From Eubacterium sp. (GTDB lineage: Bacteria > Bacillota > Clostridia > Lachnospirales > Lachnospiraceae), in NCBI GenBank assembly GCA_022794015.1, contig JAAWDZ010000047.1:26471-90470 (forward strand): a stretch of DNA of 64,000 bases. The letters are read 5' to 3'. Shown here piece by piece: positions 16,141 through 26,106 of this stretch. The first letter of the stretch is position 1. Each line of letters begins with the position of its first letter. The notes under the pieces are model-generated. The model saw nothing but the letters and a program-made list of their open reading frames with translations. It was not told the origin of the DNA and did no database searches. A program made the position numbers and the translations under genes.

Positions 16141-18283
16141 TAAAATATCAAAGCGGCAGATGTTTCGGCTGCTGACCTATGATTTGCTGGGGATAGGCAC
16201 ACTGATTTTGCCTTCGGCGCTGGCGCAGAATACGGAAAGGAACGGGATGCTCTCTATAGTTGCAGGACTTGCGGCAGGACTTGTCTATAGTCTTATGATT
16301 GGCTGGGTTGTAAATTCCATGAAGGAGGGGGAGAGCTATTCTGCCTGTTTGAAACGCTGTTTTGGAAAAGTGCTTGGAACACTTGCGATTTTTTGGTATG
16401 TCATTTATTTTTTGTGTCTTGGCGGTTATGTGTCTTATATTTTCGGTCATCTGATAGTGACAGAGCTTTTAAAGGAACAGTCATTTTACTGGATAGTGAC
16501 AGGTATTTTAGGATTGGCCGCGTATGCAATTTTTCAGGGAATTGAAGGGCGTGCACGGATTTATGAGATTTTGTTCTGGTTTTTGATGGCGCCGCTTTTT
16601 GTCATGCTGTTTTTTGCGGCAAGGGACGTAGAACCCGCCCGGCTGTTTCCACTGTATGGAAACGATATAGGAGAGATTTCTCTTGGCGTTTATTTTAGCT
16701 TTGAAGTATTTTCACTTGTTGGGATTGCGCTGTTTCTGGCGCCGTTTGCCAGAAAAAGGACTTCAGTCCGGGGTGCATGCGTGGGAGCGGTTGTATTCAG
16801 CGGGGCAGTGCTTCTGGCGCTGTATGCAATTTTGCAGGGGCTCTTTGGCAGCGCGTCCATGCAGACGATGGAATATCCGGCGGTGACTTTGATGAGTATG
16901 ATTCAGATTCCGGGCGGTTTTTTGCAGAGACAGGACGCCTTGATGGTAGCAATCTGGTTTTTTACGGTATTTGCATTGTTAAGCAGCAGTATGTTTTACG
17001 CTGCAGAGAATTTAAAGGAACTTACAGGAGGAAAAATGGAAAAATGGTGGATACTTCTGACCGCCCTGGCTTTGTTTGGTATTTCTGTATTCAGCTACCG
17101 CTCCGCAGAGTTTACAGGGTTTTTGCATAAATTGTTTTTGTATGCCGCGACACCACTTGCGGTTGTAATTCCGCTTTTAGCGGGAATCTGTATGAAATTT
17201 CCAGGTAAAGGGAGAAGAATTGCTTCGTGCGCAGTATTGTTTGTAAGTGTTTTTATTTTGTCCGGCTGCAGTACGACAGAGCTGGAAAACCGAAGGTTTC
17301 CGTTGGCCATGGGAGTGGACGGCAAGGAGGATGCATGCCGGATTAGCTATAAATTTCAGGATCTTTCCAAAATTGCCAATGAAAACGCAGACAGTGAAAG
17401 CACGACGGATTTTTATATAGAAGAAAAAGATTTTTTTACTGCGATTTCAAAGTATGCAAATGAATTGAATAAGATTCTGGATTATAACCATATGAAGGTG
17501 TTGGTGCTTTCGAAGGATTTTGTGGAGAATGAGAGGGCGCTTATAAATTTTTTGGATATTTGCAGTAAGAAAAGCCTGATTGCCAGAAATACACTGCTGT
17601 TTTTTGCGGAAGATGCATCTGCAGTTCTGGCTTTGGACTCGAATCTGGATACGACAATTGGGAGTTATCTGGAGGAAATGATTGAAACCAGGGAAGATTA
17701 TAAGTTAAAAGATGCGGTGACTTTAGGGGATTTGTACAATGACAGGGAGAACAGGGAACAGCTATTACTTGTGCCGGTGCTTTCGGAAAATGGAGGAATT
17801 CCGGTGATTGAAAGTTATTATGCGGTTGGGGGCGGAGTACCAAAAGGGGAGATTGAAGTGAGTGAGGCAGTGCTGTCTTATCTGAGCCAGGGAAAATTAA
17901 AGAAGCTGATGTTTTCTTTGCAGGATGGGACGGCGATTACAGTGAATCGGATAAAAGTGCATGGAGATTTTTCAAGGGGGGATGGGGTGGTGTATCATGA
18001 CAGGATCCATATAGAGGTGATTGTGGAGAAGGATATTGAAACCGGGAGCCAGGCAGAAAAAGAGATCCGCAGAGAGATCCGGGAATTGCTGAAAGAGCAG
18101 CTCGCGGAAAGTGCGAATGAGCTTTTGGAGGGGAAAGGTATTGATATTACAAATAGTTTTAATAAGCTGGGGATGTCAGACAGGGGGAAGTATGAGGAAT
18201 ATAAGGATGATTTGGGAAAGTATTTAAAGGAGCTGGAACATGAGTTCGAGGTGGAGGTAGTGCTTTTGAATGAGAGGGGTTAA
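16124..18283 (+). CDS. Spore germination GerAB-GerAC fusion
   Basis: One uninterrupted frame of 719 residues contains two normally separate receptor subunits. Residues 1-355 are a GerAB-type permease with about ten membrane helices (MFRLLTYDLLGIGTLILPSA at the start). Residues 357-719 are a GerAC-type lipoprotein: Met357, a hydrophobic signal segment, lipobox LSGCS with Cys near 383, then ENRRFPLAMGVDG and the Ger(x)C C-terminal domain. No stop or frameshift separates them. An internal ATG at 17192 could restart translation but has only a poor RBS. If it is a true fusion, the lipobox lies next to the last permease helix. RBS GAAGGA precedes 16124. Confidence 0.9.
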   Translation: MFSKNNKISKRQMFRLLTYDLLGIGTLILPSALAQNTERNGMLSIVAGLAAGLVYSLMIGWVVNSMKEGESYSACLKRCFGKVLGTLAIFWYVIYFLCLGGYVSYIFGHLIVTELLKEQSFYWIVTGILGLAAYAIFQGIEGRARIYEILFWFLMAPLFVMLFFAARDVEPARLFPLYGNDIGEISLGVYFSFEVFSLVGIALFLAPFARKRTSVRGACVGAVVFSGAVLLALYAILQGLFGSASMQTMEYPAVTLMSMIQIPGGFLQRQDALMVAIWFFTVFALLSSSMFYAAENLKELTGGKMEKWWILLTALALFGISVFSYRSAEFTGFLHKLFLYAATPLAVVIPLLAGICMKFPGKGRRIASCAVLFVSVFILSGCSTTELENRRFPLAMGVDGKEDACRISYKFQDLSKIANENADSESTTDFYIEEKDFFTAISKYANELNKILDYNHMKVLVLSKDFVENERALINFLDICSKKSLIARNTLLFFAEDASAVLALDSNLDTTIGSYLEEMIETREDYKLKDAVTLGDLYNDRENREQLLLVPVLSENGGIPVIESYYAVGGGVPKGEIEVSEAVLSYLSQGKLKKLMFSLQDGTAITVNRIKVHGDFSRGDGVVYHDRIHIEVIVEKDIETGSQAEKEIRREIRELLKEQLAESANELLEGKGIDITNSFNKLGMSDRGKYEEYKDDLGKYLKELEHEFEVEVVLLNERG

Positions 18284-18374
18284 AAAAGGTGTATAAGATT
18301 TCGGGTTTTGGGAAGGATTAAACTGCGGAAGGCGTTTTGGGGTGATTTGGATTGGAGACAGTGCATTATCCATT

Positions 18375-18510
18375 CCGTCATTCCCTGACCCCTGTATGAC
18401 TACGGTTGCGTTATGTTTAAATTGCCGGACGGCATGGAGGTATCCTTTAGGTATCCCGTTTAGCAGAAGCATAACAGCCTAAATTTAAAACCGTAGTCAG
18501 GGGAAAACGG
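18375..18510. repeat. Hairpin between gerA operon and spoIIR
   Basis: CCCCTGTATGACTACGGTT (from 18389) pairs with AACCGTAGTCAGGGG (to 18503). Inside are AAATT and GTTATG pairings and a GGTATCC direct repeat. It could serve as terminator or as another dispersed hairpin; no gene lies between 18284 and 18553. Confidence 0.6.
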
Positions 18511-18553
18511 CTTTTCGGAATAATATATTTGATGGAAAGGAAAGAAATTTGTA

Positions 18554-19159
18554 ATGAAGAAGATAGCACAGGTATTTTTATATGGTATGGTTGGATGTGT
18601 TTTAATTGCGGGGGCGTTCCGGTATCGGTCCCATAGGCTGCAGGAGGGGATGGCAGAGCGGATTTTGCGATTTCATGTGATTGCAAACAGCGATGAGCAG
18701 ACGGATCAGGAACTGAAACTTAAGGTGCGGGACAGAATCGGAGAGTATTTGGGCACAGAATTGGATGGCGTCGGGGATTTGGCGGAGTGTGAACAGGTGG
18801 TGAAGGAGCATCTGACTGAAATTGAGGATTGTGCGGAGTCAATTATTGAAGAGGAAGGATATACATATCCTGTAAGGGCAATGGTAGGGGATTCCGAATT
18901 TCCGGAAAAAACATATGGCAGCTATACATTTCCTGGAGGAACATACCGGGCGCTTAAAGTTATCATCGGAGAGGGTGCAGGCAAAAACTGGTGGTGTGTT
19001 ATGTACCCGAATCTGTGTTTTGCCAATAGTGTTTATGAAGTAGTAGACGAGGATTCTGATCAGAAGCTGCGGGCGGTACTGACGCAGGACGAATATGCTG
19101 AAATCATGGCGGAAGGGAAGATACGGATTGGGTTTAAATACTTAAATTTTTTTCATTGA
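18554..19159 (+). CDS. spoIIR: Stage II sporulation protein R
   Basis: A 201-residue signal protein made in the forespore under sigma-F, which crosses to the intermembrane space and triggers SpoIIGA to process pro-sigma-E (established in Bacillus). It has an N-terminal signal/anchor helix, then the conserved ILRFHVIANSDEQTDQELKL, GSYTFPGGTYRALKVIIGEG and GKNWWCVMYPNLCF. The length is near that of the family. RBS GGAAAGGAAAG precedes ATG 18554. It lies 270 bases after the gerA operon and is probably a separate unit. Confidence 0.95.
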   Translation: MKKIAQVFLYGMVGCVLIAGAFRYRSHRLQEGMAERILRFHVIANSDEQTDQELKLKVRDRIGEYLGTELDGVGDLAECEQVVKEHLTEIEDCAESIIEEEGYTYPVRAMVGDSEFPEKTYGSYTFPGGTYRALKVIIGEGAGKNWWCVMYPNLCFANSVYEVVDEDSDQKLRAVLTQDEYAEIMAEGKIRIGFKYLNFFH

Positions 19160-19439
19160 GTAATCAAAATTAATACTTTGGAATGGACACTCTATCGGTA
19201 TGATTGATAGCGGCAGATTGTCAGGAATGTAGAGAACCCATATTTATACCGGCTTGTGATAGAAAAACTGATGGGTGGGGCGCTATGGGATTGGGTAGAC
19301 CATATAATTTGTTACAGATTTTTCTTTCTCTTATTTTTGTCCTTATAAGGATTCGTAACATGAGGAAAAATATGCGGTTACTTTGATGGAAATGAAAAGT
19401 CAAAACGAGTGCAGGAAAAATGTGAGGTTATAAATATGG

Positions 19440-19570
19440 CAATGTGGAATCCGTGGCGCGGCTGCCACATACATAGCGAGGGATGCAGGTATTGTTAGCA
19501 GCCCTCTCTCCCTGGCGGCTACATCATTCCATTCCAAACCCAAAGTAAAGCTGCACGATCTCCCATAAAT
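19440..19570. repeat. Hairpin repeat, same family as 1093-1212
   Basis: AGCGAGGGATGC pairs loosely with GCAGCCCTCTCT. The right end (CTCCCTGGCGGCTACATCATTCC, then CCAAACCCAAAGTAAAGCTGCACGATC) matches the 1093-1212 and 27095-27165 ends. The rest of 19160-19639 holds no credible gene. Confidence 0.65.
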
Positions 19571-19639
19571 AGGAGAATTGCATTTCTGCCGAAAATCATT
19601 TATAATACAAAAAGACAAAATAAACAGGAGAGATTACAT

Positions 19640-20095
19640 ATGAAAAAAGAGGTACTCGTAACAATTCGGGGCATGCAGTTTACAAAACAGGAAGAAGGGG
19701 ATTTGGAACCGATTGAAGTAATTATGGCAGGTGATTACTATAAGAAGAACAACAAGCACTACGTAATCTATGACGAGATAATAGAAGGCTTCGACGGCAC
19801 GACAAAAAATATTATCAAACTGCAGCAAAATTGCGTAGATATTATCAAAAAAGGCGTCGCAAATGTACATATGACCTTTGAAAAAAACAAGAAAAACGTT
19901 ACCTGCTACGATACGCCATACGGAAGCCTGATGCTTGGCATCAACGCTAAAAAAATTGATATTCAGGAAAAAGAAGACGATATCAGTGTCCGTGTGGATT
20001 ATGCATTGGAATTGAATTATGAGCATCTGGCAAACTGTAACATCAAAATGGCGATTCGTTCCAGAGAAAGCAGAGATTTTCACATCTGCTCTTAA
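19640..20095 (+). CDS. DUF1934 domain protein (YwiB-like)
   Basis: The protein has 151 residues, with the calycin-like beta-barrel pattern of DUF1934: EVLVTIRGMQ at the start, HYVIYDEIIEG in the middle, TPYGSLMLGI and ALELNYEHLANCNIKMAIR at the end. Its function is unknown. The start follows AGGAGAG. Monocistronic, with a terminator 57 bases after the stop. No membrane or signal segment. Confidence 0.88.
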   Translation: MKKEVLVTIRGMQFTKQEEGDLEPIEVIMAGDYYKKNNKHYVIYDEIIEGFDGTTKNIIKLQQNCVDIIKKGVANVHMTFEKNKKNVTCYDTPYGSLMLGINAKKIDIQEKEDDISVRVDYALELNYEHLANCNIKMAIRSRESRDFHICS

Positions 20096-20151
20096 GGAAT
20101 ATGATGGATAGAACAGAGTATTGCTCAGATTTTGGGGTGTTCACAGTAACA

Positions 20152-20201
20152 AAACAGCTGCCATACCGGAAATGAATATTTCCGTGATATGGCAGCTGTT
20201 T
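20152..20201. terminator. Bidirectional terminator
   Basis: AAACAGCTGCCATA pairs perfectly with TATGGCAGCTGTTT, with inner GGAAAT/ATTTCC pairing. It lies between the convergent DUF1934 gene and the minus-strand membrane protein gene. Confidence 0.85.
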
Positions 20202-20269
20202 ATAATATATCAGGATACTGCGCCATTGTCTGATGACAAAGGCATATGAGAATGACCTCACAGCGCCTG

Positions 20270-20743
20270 TTATTTTTGTAACCTGGCACTGGCTTCTTTG
20301 TATTTCTTCTGTAATCTGGCCCGAAGCCCTTTTTTGACAGGGGCAGCAGTGGTAATAGAACCATGCAGACCTTTGACAGAAGTAATATAGAGTCCGCTGA
20401 CAACTGCTTTCACCTCTTTTTTGACGGGGATATTGTCAAATATAGCAGCGTCACAGATGAAGGTCATAATCTTAGGGCCGGCTTTGGCCTTGACAACCGG
20501 AACCTTGGAACCACGCATCAGCCTGGGGGTCTGCGCCACTACGGCTGGCGGAAGTCCGGCATCTTTGATTTTCATCCTCTTTTTATCAATAATCAGAAGG
20601 GAAACGGTCTGAGATGTGGATTGGATTTGTACCTGCTGTTCTTCCTGCTTCTTTTGCATGCGTTTTCCCAGGAAGTACAATACAACGAAAGTAATAGCCA
20701 GGATGGCCAGGATAACCAGTAATACGATGGTGACTGTTGACAC
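20270..20743 (-). CDS. Single-pass membrane protein, unknown function
   Basis: The protein has 157 residues: one N-terminal membrane helix (TIVLLVILAILAITFVVLYF), a Lys/Gln-rich linker, then a soluble cytoplasmic domain containing KKRMKIKDAGLPPAVVAQTPR and ending in a basic tail (LRARLQKKYKEASARLQK). No domain family is recognised; it looks like a conserved clostridial hypothetical. GTG 20743 is chosen because AAGGAGGAG sits 7 bases ahead of it; an in-frame ATG at 20764 would place that RBS inside the gene. Confidence 0.75.
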   Translation of the reverse strand: MSTVTIVLLVILAILAITFVVLYFLGKRMQKKQEEQQVQIQSTSQTVSLLIIDKKRMKIKDAGLPPAVVAQTPRLMRGSKVPVVKAKAGPKIMTFICDAAIFDNIPVKKEVKAVVSGLYITSVKGLHGSITTAAPVKKGLRARLQKKYKEASARLQK

Positions 20744-20814
20744 AATAAACTCCTCCTTATTCATATCTGTAAAAATGCCGCAGGGGATGCCCAATGGGGC
20801 TTCCTGTACATAAA

Positions 20815-20934
20815 TAACAGTTTAGATAACTACTGTCCTGAAGGAGCCGGCTCAAAATTGCAGAGCTGGCAATTTGTGTGCATCACAAAACATGTAACAG
20901 GGCAGTTTACCTGAACTGATGCAAGTATTGTAAC
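20815..20934. repeat. Palindromic GTAACAG/CTGAAC repeat
   Basis: TAACAGTTTAG on the left and GTAACAGGGCAGTTTACCTGAACTG on the right (20894-20918) flank smaller hairpins. The right part matches 57279-57308 almost base for base, so this is a copy of the second dispersed repeat family. The rest of 20744-21085 is AT-rich and presumably holds promoters of the two divergent genes. Confidence 0.6.
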
Positions 20935-21085
20935 ATTAATAGAAGGAAAAAGCAATAAAACCTTTTATTTTCTGTTTAAATATGTTATGTTAGAGTTGTT
21001 GTTCAAATTCGCATCGGTCAATTTGCTGGCAGATATCGTTTTTGAAATATAATAGAATTAATTTACAAATATGAGAGGTATCATG

Positions 21086-22309
21086 ATGAAGAGAAAAACA
21101 GTTGCAGCTTTATTGGTATGTACGGCAGTCGCACTGACCGCAGGATGCGGGAATTCAGGAGGCGGATCCGGTACGGAAGCCGTATTGGAAGACAGCACGG
21201 AGTCACAGCCGAGTGTTAATAGTGCGTATAACGTGGAAGATTATGTGACACTGGGTGATTACAAAGATATAGAAGTGACATTAAATGAAGCGGATTATCA
21301 GGTGGACGATAAGAGCGTCACGGATTATATTGAACAGATGATTTCCTATTACAGTCCCTATCAGGTGGATGAGTCCAAAAAAGTAGTGGAAAAAGGCGAT
21401 ATTGTAAATGTGGATTATGTTGGTAAGAAGGACGGCGAGGCATTTGAAAATGGTTCGGCTCAAAATCAGCTGATTGATACCGGCACAAACAGCAGTCCTG
21501 CCAGTCCTGTGAATTCCAACATGAGCACTGGTTTTATTGAAGGATTTTCTGACGGACTGATTGGAGCAAATGTTGGGGATACCGTAGACTGGGATGTGAC
21601 ATTTCCGGAAGATTACGGGGTAGAGGATTTGAATGGACAGGCTGTAACATTTACGTTTACGGTGAATTCCATTCAGAAGCCGGTGAGCGCTTCGGAAATA
21701 GATGATAATTTTGTAAAGGAGAATTTTGGATCAGATACGCTGGAAGCATTTCAAAAAGATATCCGTTCCTATCTGGAACAGGATGCAAAAGAAAAACAGG
21801 AATCGGATAAACGTTCTGCGGTCCTTCAGGTTCTAATGGAGCGGTGCAGTGTATCAGGTTTTCCAGAGGGATTATTAGAAATGCGAATGGATGAATATAC
21901 GGAAGGCTTCCGGAATCAGTACTGCCCGGAAGGTACGGATTTGGATGAATTCCTGCAAAGCAATTACAATATGACACAGGAAGAATTTGAAAACCAGAGC
22001 AGAGAATACATGGAGACAAACCTGACACAGGAACTGATACTGGAAGCAATTGCCGAAAAAGAGAAAATAGAGTTTGATCAGGAAGGATTCGATGAACATG
22101 TTTCCAATATTATGGCGAACGCCGGATATGGATCTGCAGAGGAAGTATATGAGAGCTATGGCTCAGATACAAAAGCCGGAGAGGAGTATCTGCGCAAAGT
22201 TTATGTAGACAACAAAGCGCTTGGTATGGTTGTGGATCAGGCGAAGGTAACTTATACAAAAGCAGAAGAACCGGAAAACACAGAAGCTGTGGCAGATACA
22301 GAACAATAG
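21086..22309 (+). CDS. Trigger-factor-like FKBP peptidyl-prolyl isomerase lipoprotein
   Basis: The product (407 residues) is an exported lipoprotein foldase. The signal peptide ends in lipobox LTAGC (Cys about 21), then a Gly/Ser linker. An FKBP-type domain follows ([29 protein letters not shown], about 110-200), then a trigger-factor-type helical C-terminal domain ([20 protein letters not shown] onward). There is no ribosome-binding domain, so it probably works outside the membrane like PrsA. ATG 21086 is preferred, with GAGAGGT 6 bases upstream; ATG 21083 is possible. It is followed 26 bases later by asnS. Confidence 0.88.
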   Translation: MKRKTVAALLVCTAVALTAGCGNSGGGSGTEAVLEDSTESQPSVNSAYNVEDYVTLGDYKDIEVTLNEADYQVDDKSVTDYIEQMISYYSPYQVDESKKVVEKGDIVNVDYVGKKDGEAFENGSAQNQLIDTGTNSSPASPVNSNMSTGFIEGFSDGLIGANVGDTVDWDVTFPEDYGVEDLNGQAVTFTFTVNSIQKPVSASEIDDNFVKENFGSDTLEAFQKDIRSYLEQDAKEKQESDKRSAVLQVLMERCSVSGFPEGLLEMRMDEYTEGFRNQYCPEGTDLDEFLQSNYNMTQEEFENQSREYMETNLTQELILEAIAEKEKIEFDQEGFDEHVSNIMANAGYGSAEEVYESYGSDTKAGEEYLRKVYVDNKALGMVVDQAKVTYTKAEEPENTEAVADTEQ

Positions 22310-22335
22310 TACAGGGCAAAAGGAGACAAAAGGAC

Positions 22336-23727
22336 ATGGAACTTACAAATATTCGGGATTTATACCGGAAGAAAGAAGATTATTTGGAGAAAACAATTAC
22401 CGTCGGAGGTTGGGTGAGAAGTATCCGCGGTTCTAAGAATTTTGGATTTATCGTGGTGAATGACGGGACATTTTTTGAACCTCTGCAGGTAGTATACCAC
22501 GATTCATTGTCAAATTTTGCAGAGGTGGAAAAGTTAAATGTAGGGGCTGCGATTATTGCAACCGGCAAGCTGGTAGCTACGCCGCAGGCGAAGCAGCCTT
22601 TTGAAATTCAGGCGGATGAGGTTGTGATTGAGGGGGAAAGTGCACCGGATTATCCGCTGCAGAAAAAGCGGCACACATTTGAATATTTGCGTACGATTTC
22701 TCATCTGCGTCCAAGGACGAATACATTCGAAGCGGTATTTCGGGTACGTTCTCTGATTGCTTATGCCATTCACAAATTTTTCCAGGAGAGGGACTTTGTC
22801 TATGTGCATACGCCGATTATTACAGGAAGCGACTGTGAAGGCGCGGGCGAGATGTTTCGGGTTACTACGCTGGATCCGGAGAATTTGCCCAAAACCGGGG
22901 AAGGAGAAGTGGATTATACAAAGGATTTCTTTGGAAAGCCGACAAATCTTACAGTCAGCGGCCAGTTAAACGGTGAAACTTATGCCATGGCATTTAAAAA
23001 TATTTATACGTTCGGGCCGACTTTTCGGGCGGAGAATTCCAATACAACACGTCATGCAGCAGAATTCTGGATGATTGAACCGGAAATCGCATTTGCAGAT
23101 TTAAATGATGATATGATATTGGCAGAAAGCATGTTAAAATATATCATCCGTTATGTATTGGAGCACGCGCCGGAGGAAATGCAGTTTTTCAACAGCTTTG
23201 TAGACAAGGGACTGATTGATCGCTTAAATCATGTGGCGGGTTCCGAATTTGCCCGTGTTACTTATACGGAAGCTGTGGAGATTTTAGAGAAGAACAACGA
23301 CAGATTTGATTATAAGGTTTCCTGGGGAGCGGATTTGCAGACTGAGCATGAGCGTTATCTGACAGAAGAGGTATTTAAGCGTCCGGTATTTGTAACCGAT
23401 TATCCCAAGGAGATTAAGGCGTTTTATATGAAATTAAACGACGATGGCAAGACCGTTGCAGCGGTAGACTGTCTGGTTCCGGCTATCGGGGAGATCATTG
23501 GCGGCAGCCAGAGGGAAGACGATTACGAAAAGCTTTTGGCCAGAATTCAGGAAATGGGCTTAAATGAAGAAGATTACAAATTTTATCTGGATCTCAGGAA
23601 GTACGGTTCGGCAAGACATGCGGGGTTCGGCCTGGGATTTGAGCGCTGCGTTATGTATCTGACCGGTATGGGCAATATCCGTGATGTGGTTCCGTTCCCA
23701 AGGACGGTAGGCAACTGCGAATTGTAA
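22336..23727 (+). CDS. asnS: Asparaginyl-tRNA synthetase
   Basis: This 463-residue class IIb aminoacyl-tRNA synthetase charges tRNA-Asn. The N-terminal OB-fold anticodon-binding domain ([22 protein letters not shown]) leads to class II motif 2 ([25 protein letters not shown]) and motif 3 ([15 protein letters not shown]). The length is typical. RBS AAAGGAGAC precedes the start. No T-box leader is visible upstream. It may share a transcript with the foldase gene. Confidence 0.97.
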   Translation: MELTNIRDLYRKKEDYLEKTITVGGWVRSIRGSKNFGFIVVNDGTFFEPLQVVYHDSLSNFAEVEKLNVGAAIIATGKLVATPQAKQPFEIQADEVVIEGESAPDYPLQKKRHTFEYLRTISHLRPRTNTFEAVFRVRSLIAYAIHKFFQERDFVYVHTPIITGSDCEGAGEMFRVTTLDPENLPKTGEGEVDYTKDFFGKPTNLTVSGQLNGETYAMAFKNIYTFGPTFRAENSNTTRHAAEFWMIEPEIAFADLNDDMILAESMLKYIIRYVLEHAPEEMQFFNSFVDKGLIDRLNHVAGSEFARVTYTEAVEILEKNNDRFDYKVSWGADLQTEHERYLTEEVFKRPVFVTDYPKEIKAFYMKLNDDGKTVAAVDCLVPAIGEIIGGSQREDDYEKLLARIQEMGLNEEDYKFYLDLRKYGSARHAGFGLGFERCVMYLTGMGNIRDVVPFPRTVGNCEL

Positions 23728-23793
23728 TTTTTATTCACGGGTCAGGGATGTACATTCCATCAGAACATGATACATTTTTATAAAAAATGGGAT

Positions 23794-23840
23794 AACTCCC
23801 CCTTTTGGATCATATAGTGATTTCAGAGGGGGAATTTTTT
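23794..23840 (+). terminator. Terminator-like hairpin overlapping the next RBS
   Basis: AACTCCCCCTTTT pairs with AGAGGGGGAATT, followed by TTTTTT directly before ATG 23841. The right arm contains the Shine-Dalgarno GAGGGGG, so the same structure could end asnS transcription and mask the RBS of the next gene. Confidence 0.65.
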
Positions 23841-24215
23841 ATGCAGAAAATGGAAAAAGAACGGACACTGGTAATGGATTTTATCAAAATCCTGTTTGTG
23901 ATGTATTTTGTCACATTCATTTTGCTGCTGCTTTTGGCATGGGTACTCTATAAGGCGGAACCAGGAGAAATGGTCAGCAAAGTCTGGCTGATTGCTGTTT
24001 ATATTATCAGCGGATTTTTAGGAGGCTTTTTGATTGGAAAAAGAACAAAAAGTAAAAAATTCCTGTGGGGATGCCTGATAGGAGCTTTGTATTTTGCCAT
24101 TTTGTTTGCTGTATCTGTACTTTTGTATAAAGGGCTGTCGGAAGACTGGATACACCTGATTACAACGTGTATTCTTTGTGTAGTCTCAGGAACGGCAGGC
24201 GGAATGATAAGCTGA
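23841..24215 (+). CDS. TIGR04086-family membrane protein
   Basis: A 124-residue protein with four predicted membrane helices (DFIKILFVMYFVTFILLLLL, then VWLIAVYIISGFLGGFLIG, then AILFAVSVLLYKG and ITTCILCVVSGTAGG). The pattern fits the TIGR04086/YrzE family of unknown function. ATG 23841 follows GAGGGGG; an earlier in-frame ATG at 23805 lies inside the hairpin and has no RBS. Confidence 0.8.
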   Translation: MQKMEKERTLVMDFIKILFVMYFVTFILLLLLAWVLYKAEPGEMVSKVWLIAVYIISGFLGGFLIGKRTKSKKFLWGCLIGALYFAILFAVSVLLYKGLSEDWIHLITTCILCVVSGTAGGMIS

Positions 24216-24221
24216 AAGCAG

Positions 24222-24262
24222 AAAAAACGGGAACTGTTGTATCGGACAGTTCCCGTTTTTTT
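24222..24262. terminator. Bidirectional terminator
   Basis: AAAAAACGGGAACTGT pairs with ACAGTTCCCGTTTTTTT. It serves the convergent TIGR04086 and diguanylate cyclase genes. Confidence 0.92.
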
Positions 24263-24268
24263 CGCATA

Positions 24269-25645
24269 TTATATATGATCCGTTCCTTCATCAAAAAACC
24301 TGCATCCACAGCGTCCGTGTTCTTTGACCTGATAAAGTGCGGCATCTGCTTTTTTGTACAAATCATCCGTAAAACCGATTTCGGAGTATGCGCCTCCCAC
24401 ACTTAAAGAAACTGGCGGAAGATCGTCGTTTGGATTTTTTAAAAGTTCATTCATATTACGGATTTTGGTTTGCACCAGCTCTTTTGGATTGGCAGAAAGA
24501 TCCGTTAAAATAACAGCAAATTCATCGCCGCCAATCCGGGCGGGGTAATCCGTAGAACGGAAGCTGTCGGCTAAAAGGGCGGCCACCTTTTTTAAAACAT
24601 GATCGCCTGCTTCATGGCCGTAGCCGTCGTTGATCAGTTTGAATTTGTCCACATCTATTATCAGCAGGGCCAGAGGACTTTGTATTGCGCCAAAATGATC
24701 CTTTAGCTGGTCAAAAGCACCCCGGTTAATAAGTCCTGTAAGCGGGTCATGCTCTGCCTGGTGCCTTAAGGAGAGTTCGTTGGCGGCGTTCAGCTCAAAG
24801 ATATTGTTGTAGGTCAGCGCCAGATATTTAAATTCATATGAACCGACAAATTCCAGCCGTTTGTCCTCTTTGATATTCTTTACATAAATCTGAAGCGGAT
24901 TTATGATAAGCCGGACAATTAAAAAGAAAACAATCAGATTTTCGATAAAAAGGATACTGATTAAAATCTGCTGCCTGACCAGAGAACGTTTCAGCACAGC
25001 GGAGCTTTCTTTCTGAACGAGCTGTGTATATTCGACTACATTGTCTACAAAATAGGAAATATCTTTCATAATTTTAGCCTTTGATTCCTGATAGTCGGTT
25101 CCAAAGACTATATCACGGGCTTTTTCAATCATTTCTTCCGGAGAAAGAGCCTGATCTGCTTCTGTAAGAAAAGTGTTTTGGATATCTTCCTGTAAAGCCG
25201 CCATATCATATCCCTGCGCAGTAGAGATTAGCTTCATTGCATATATCTCCTGCATCATCAGATTGTTGGAATTTTCAAGAGCGGATGTAAGATAGGAATA
25301 GGCTTCGCCGTCTGTATGGTAATTCCGGAGCTTTTCTAAGGCGGTATCGCGGCGCCGGGTTGTGTTGGCTTCCGTAAAATAGTTGTCAAGGTGTGTGGTG
25401 TCCATAGTTACAGTATACAGACGCACCTGCTCTGTAAGATAGTTGGAGCCGTCTGCTACAAGAGTGGAAATTTCTTCACAGGCAATGTGCCTGTCTGTAG
25501 TGTTAACCATAGAGTTGTATTTGTGCATGGACTGAATGGTAGAGTAGATCAGAAGTATGTATAAAATGCAGGAGACGGAAAGCATGACAAGATTTAAATT
25601 GCGTATTTTGATGCCGCGGATCGTCTTTTTGCGTGGTTCATTCAT
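24269..25645 (-). CDS. Membrane-bound diguanylate cyclase
   Basis: The 458-residue protein makes c-di-GMP from two GTP. An N-terminal membrane helix near 18-38 and a second near 222-242 enclose an extracytoplasmic helical sensor domain of about 180 residues. A C-terminal GGDEF domain follows, with the intact signature GGDEF at 372-376. The inhibitory I-site RSTD is present exactly five residues before it, so product feedback is expected. The start at 25645 follows AAGGGAG. Monocistronic; the sensed signal is unknown. Confidence 0.93.
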   Translation of the reverse strand: MNEPRKKTIRGIKIRNLNLVMLSVSCILYILLIYSTIQSMHKYNSMVNTTDRHIACEEISTLVADGSNYLTEQVRLYTVTMDTTHLDNYFTEANTTRRRDTALEKLRNYHTDGEAYSYLTSALENSNNLMMQEIYAMKLISTAQGYDMAALQEDIQNTFLTEADQALSPEEMIEKARDIVFGTDYQESKAKIMKDISYFVDNVVEYTQLVQKESSAVLKRSLVRQQILISILFIENLIVFFLIVRLIINPLQIYVKNIKEDKRLEFVGSYEFKYLALTYNNIFELNAANELSLRHQAEHDPLTGLINRGAFDQLKDHFGAIQSPLALLIIDVDKFKLINDGYGHEAGDHVLKKVAALLADSFRSTDYPARIGGDEFAVILTDLSANPKELVQTKIRNMNELLKNPNDDLPPVSLSVGGAYSEIGFTDDLYKKADAALYQVKEHGRCGCRFFDEGTDHI

Positions 25646-25794
25646 TTTGGTGGACTCCCTTTCTGGTTTTTGTACTTCGGAATCTCCAAAAGTACATAGT
25701 TTGTGTTGTATTTTTACACATAGATATTTTGATTATAGCATGAAAAATGTGAGATGTACAGATTATTTTTGTATGGTTTGGTGGTGAGTGGGGG

Positions 25795-25870
25795 TGTTAG
25801 ATGTATTCGCCAGGGAGGGGATATGGTATCGAACGCCTGTCGTGTTGTCATGCTTATTACTTTGTTTTCT
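25795..25870. repeat. Partial copy of the hairpin repeat family
   Basis: ATTCGCCAGGGAGGGGATAT (25809-25828) and TGTCATGCTTATTACTTTGT (25846-25865) match segments at about 650-670/885-905 and 930-950, but the inverted partner arm is missing. The AT-rich stretch 25871-26106 after it shows no gene. Confidence 0.6.
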
Positions 25871-26106
25871 GGCTGGTGTATCTGATTGGTATCTTAGTTG
25901 GTTTTCTAATGGAAGGTTCATACAACAGGGCATCCTTTTTTTGTATGGATATCTAACTTAGATATGATATGTCTATCATTGATCCGTAGGTTTTGTAATA
26001 ATTTTTAAAAATTTTATTTGTAGACTATTACTCAATTGATTTAATAACATTTCATTCTTTTTATACACATTTAGTAAATTTAAAATGTAAACTAACTCAT
26101 CATATT

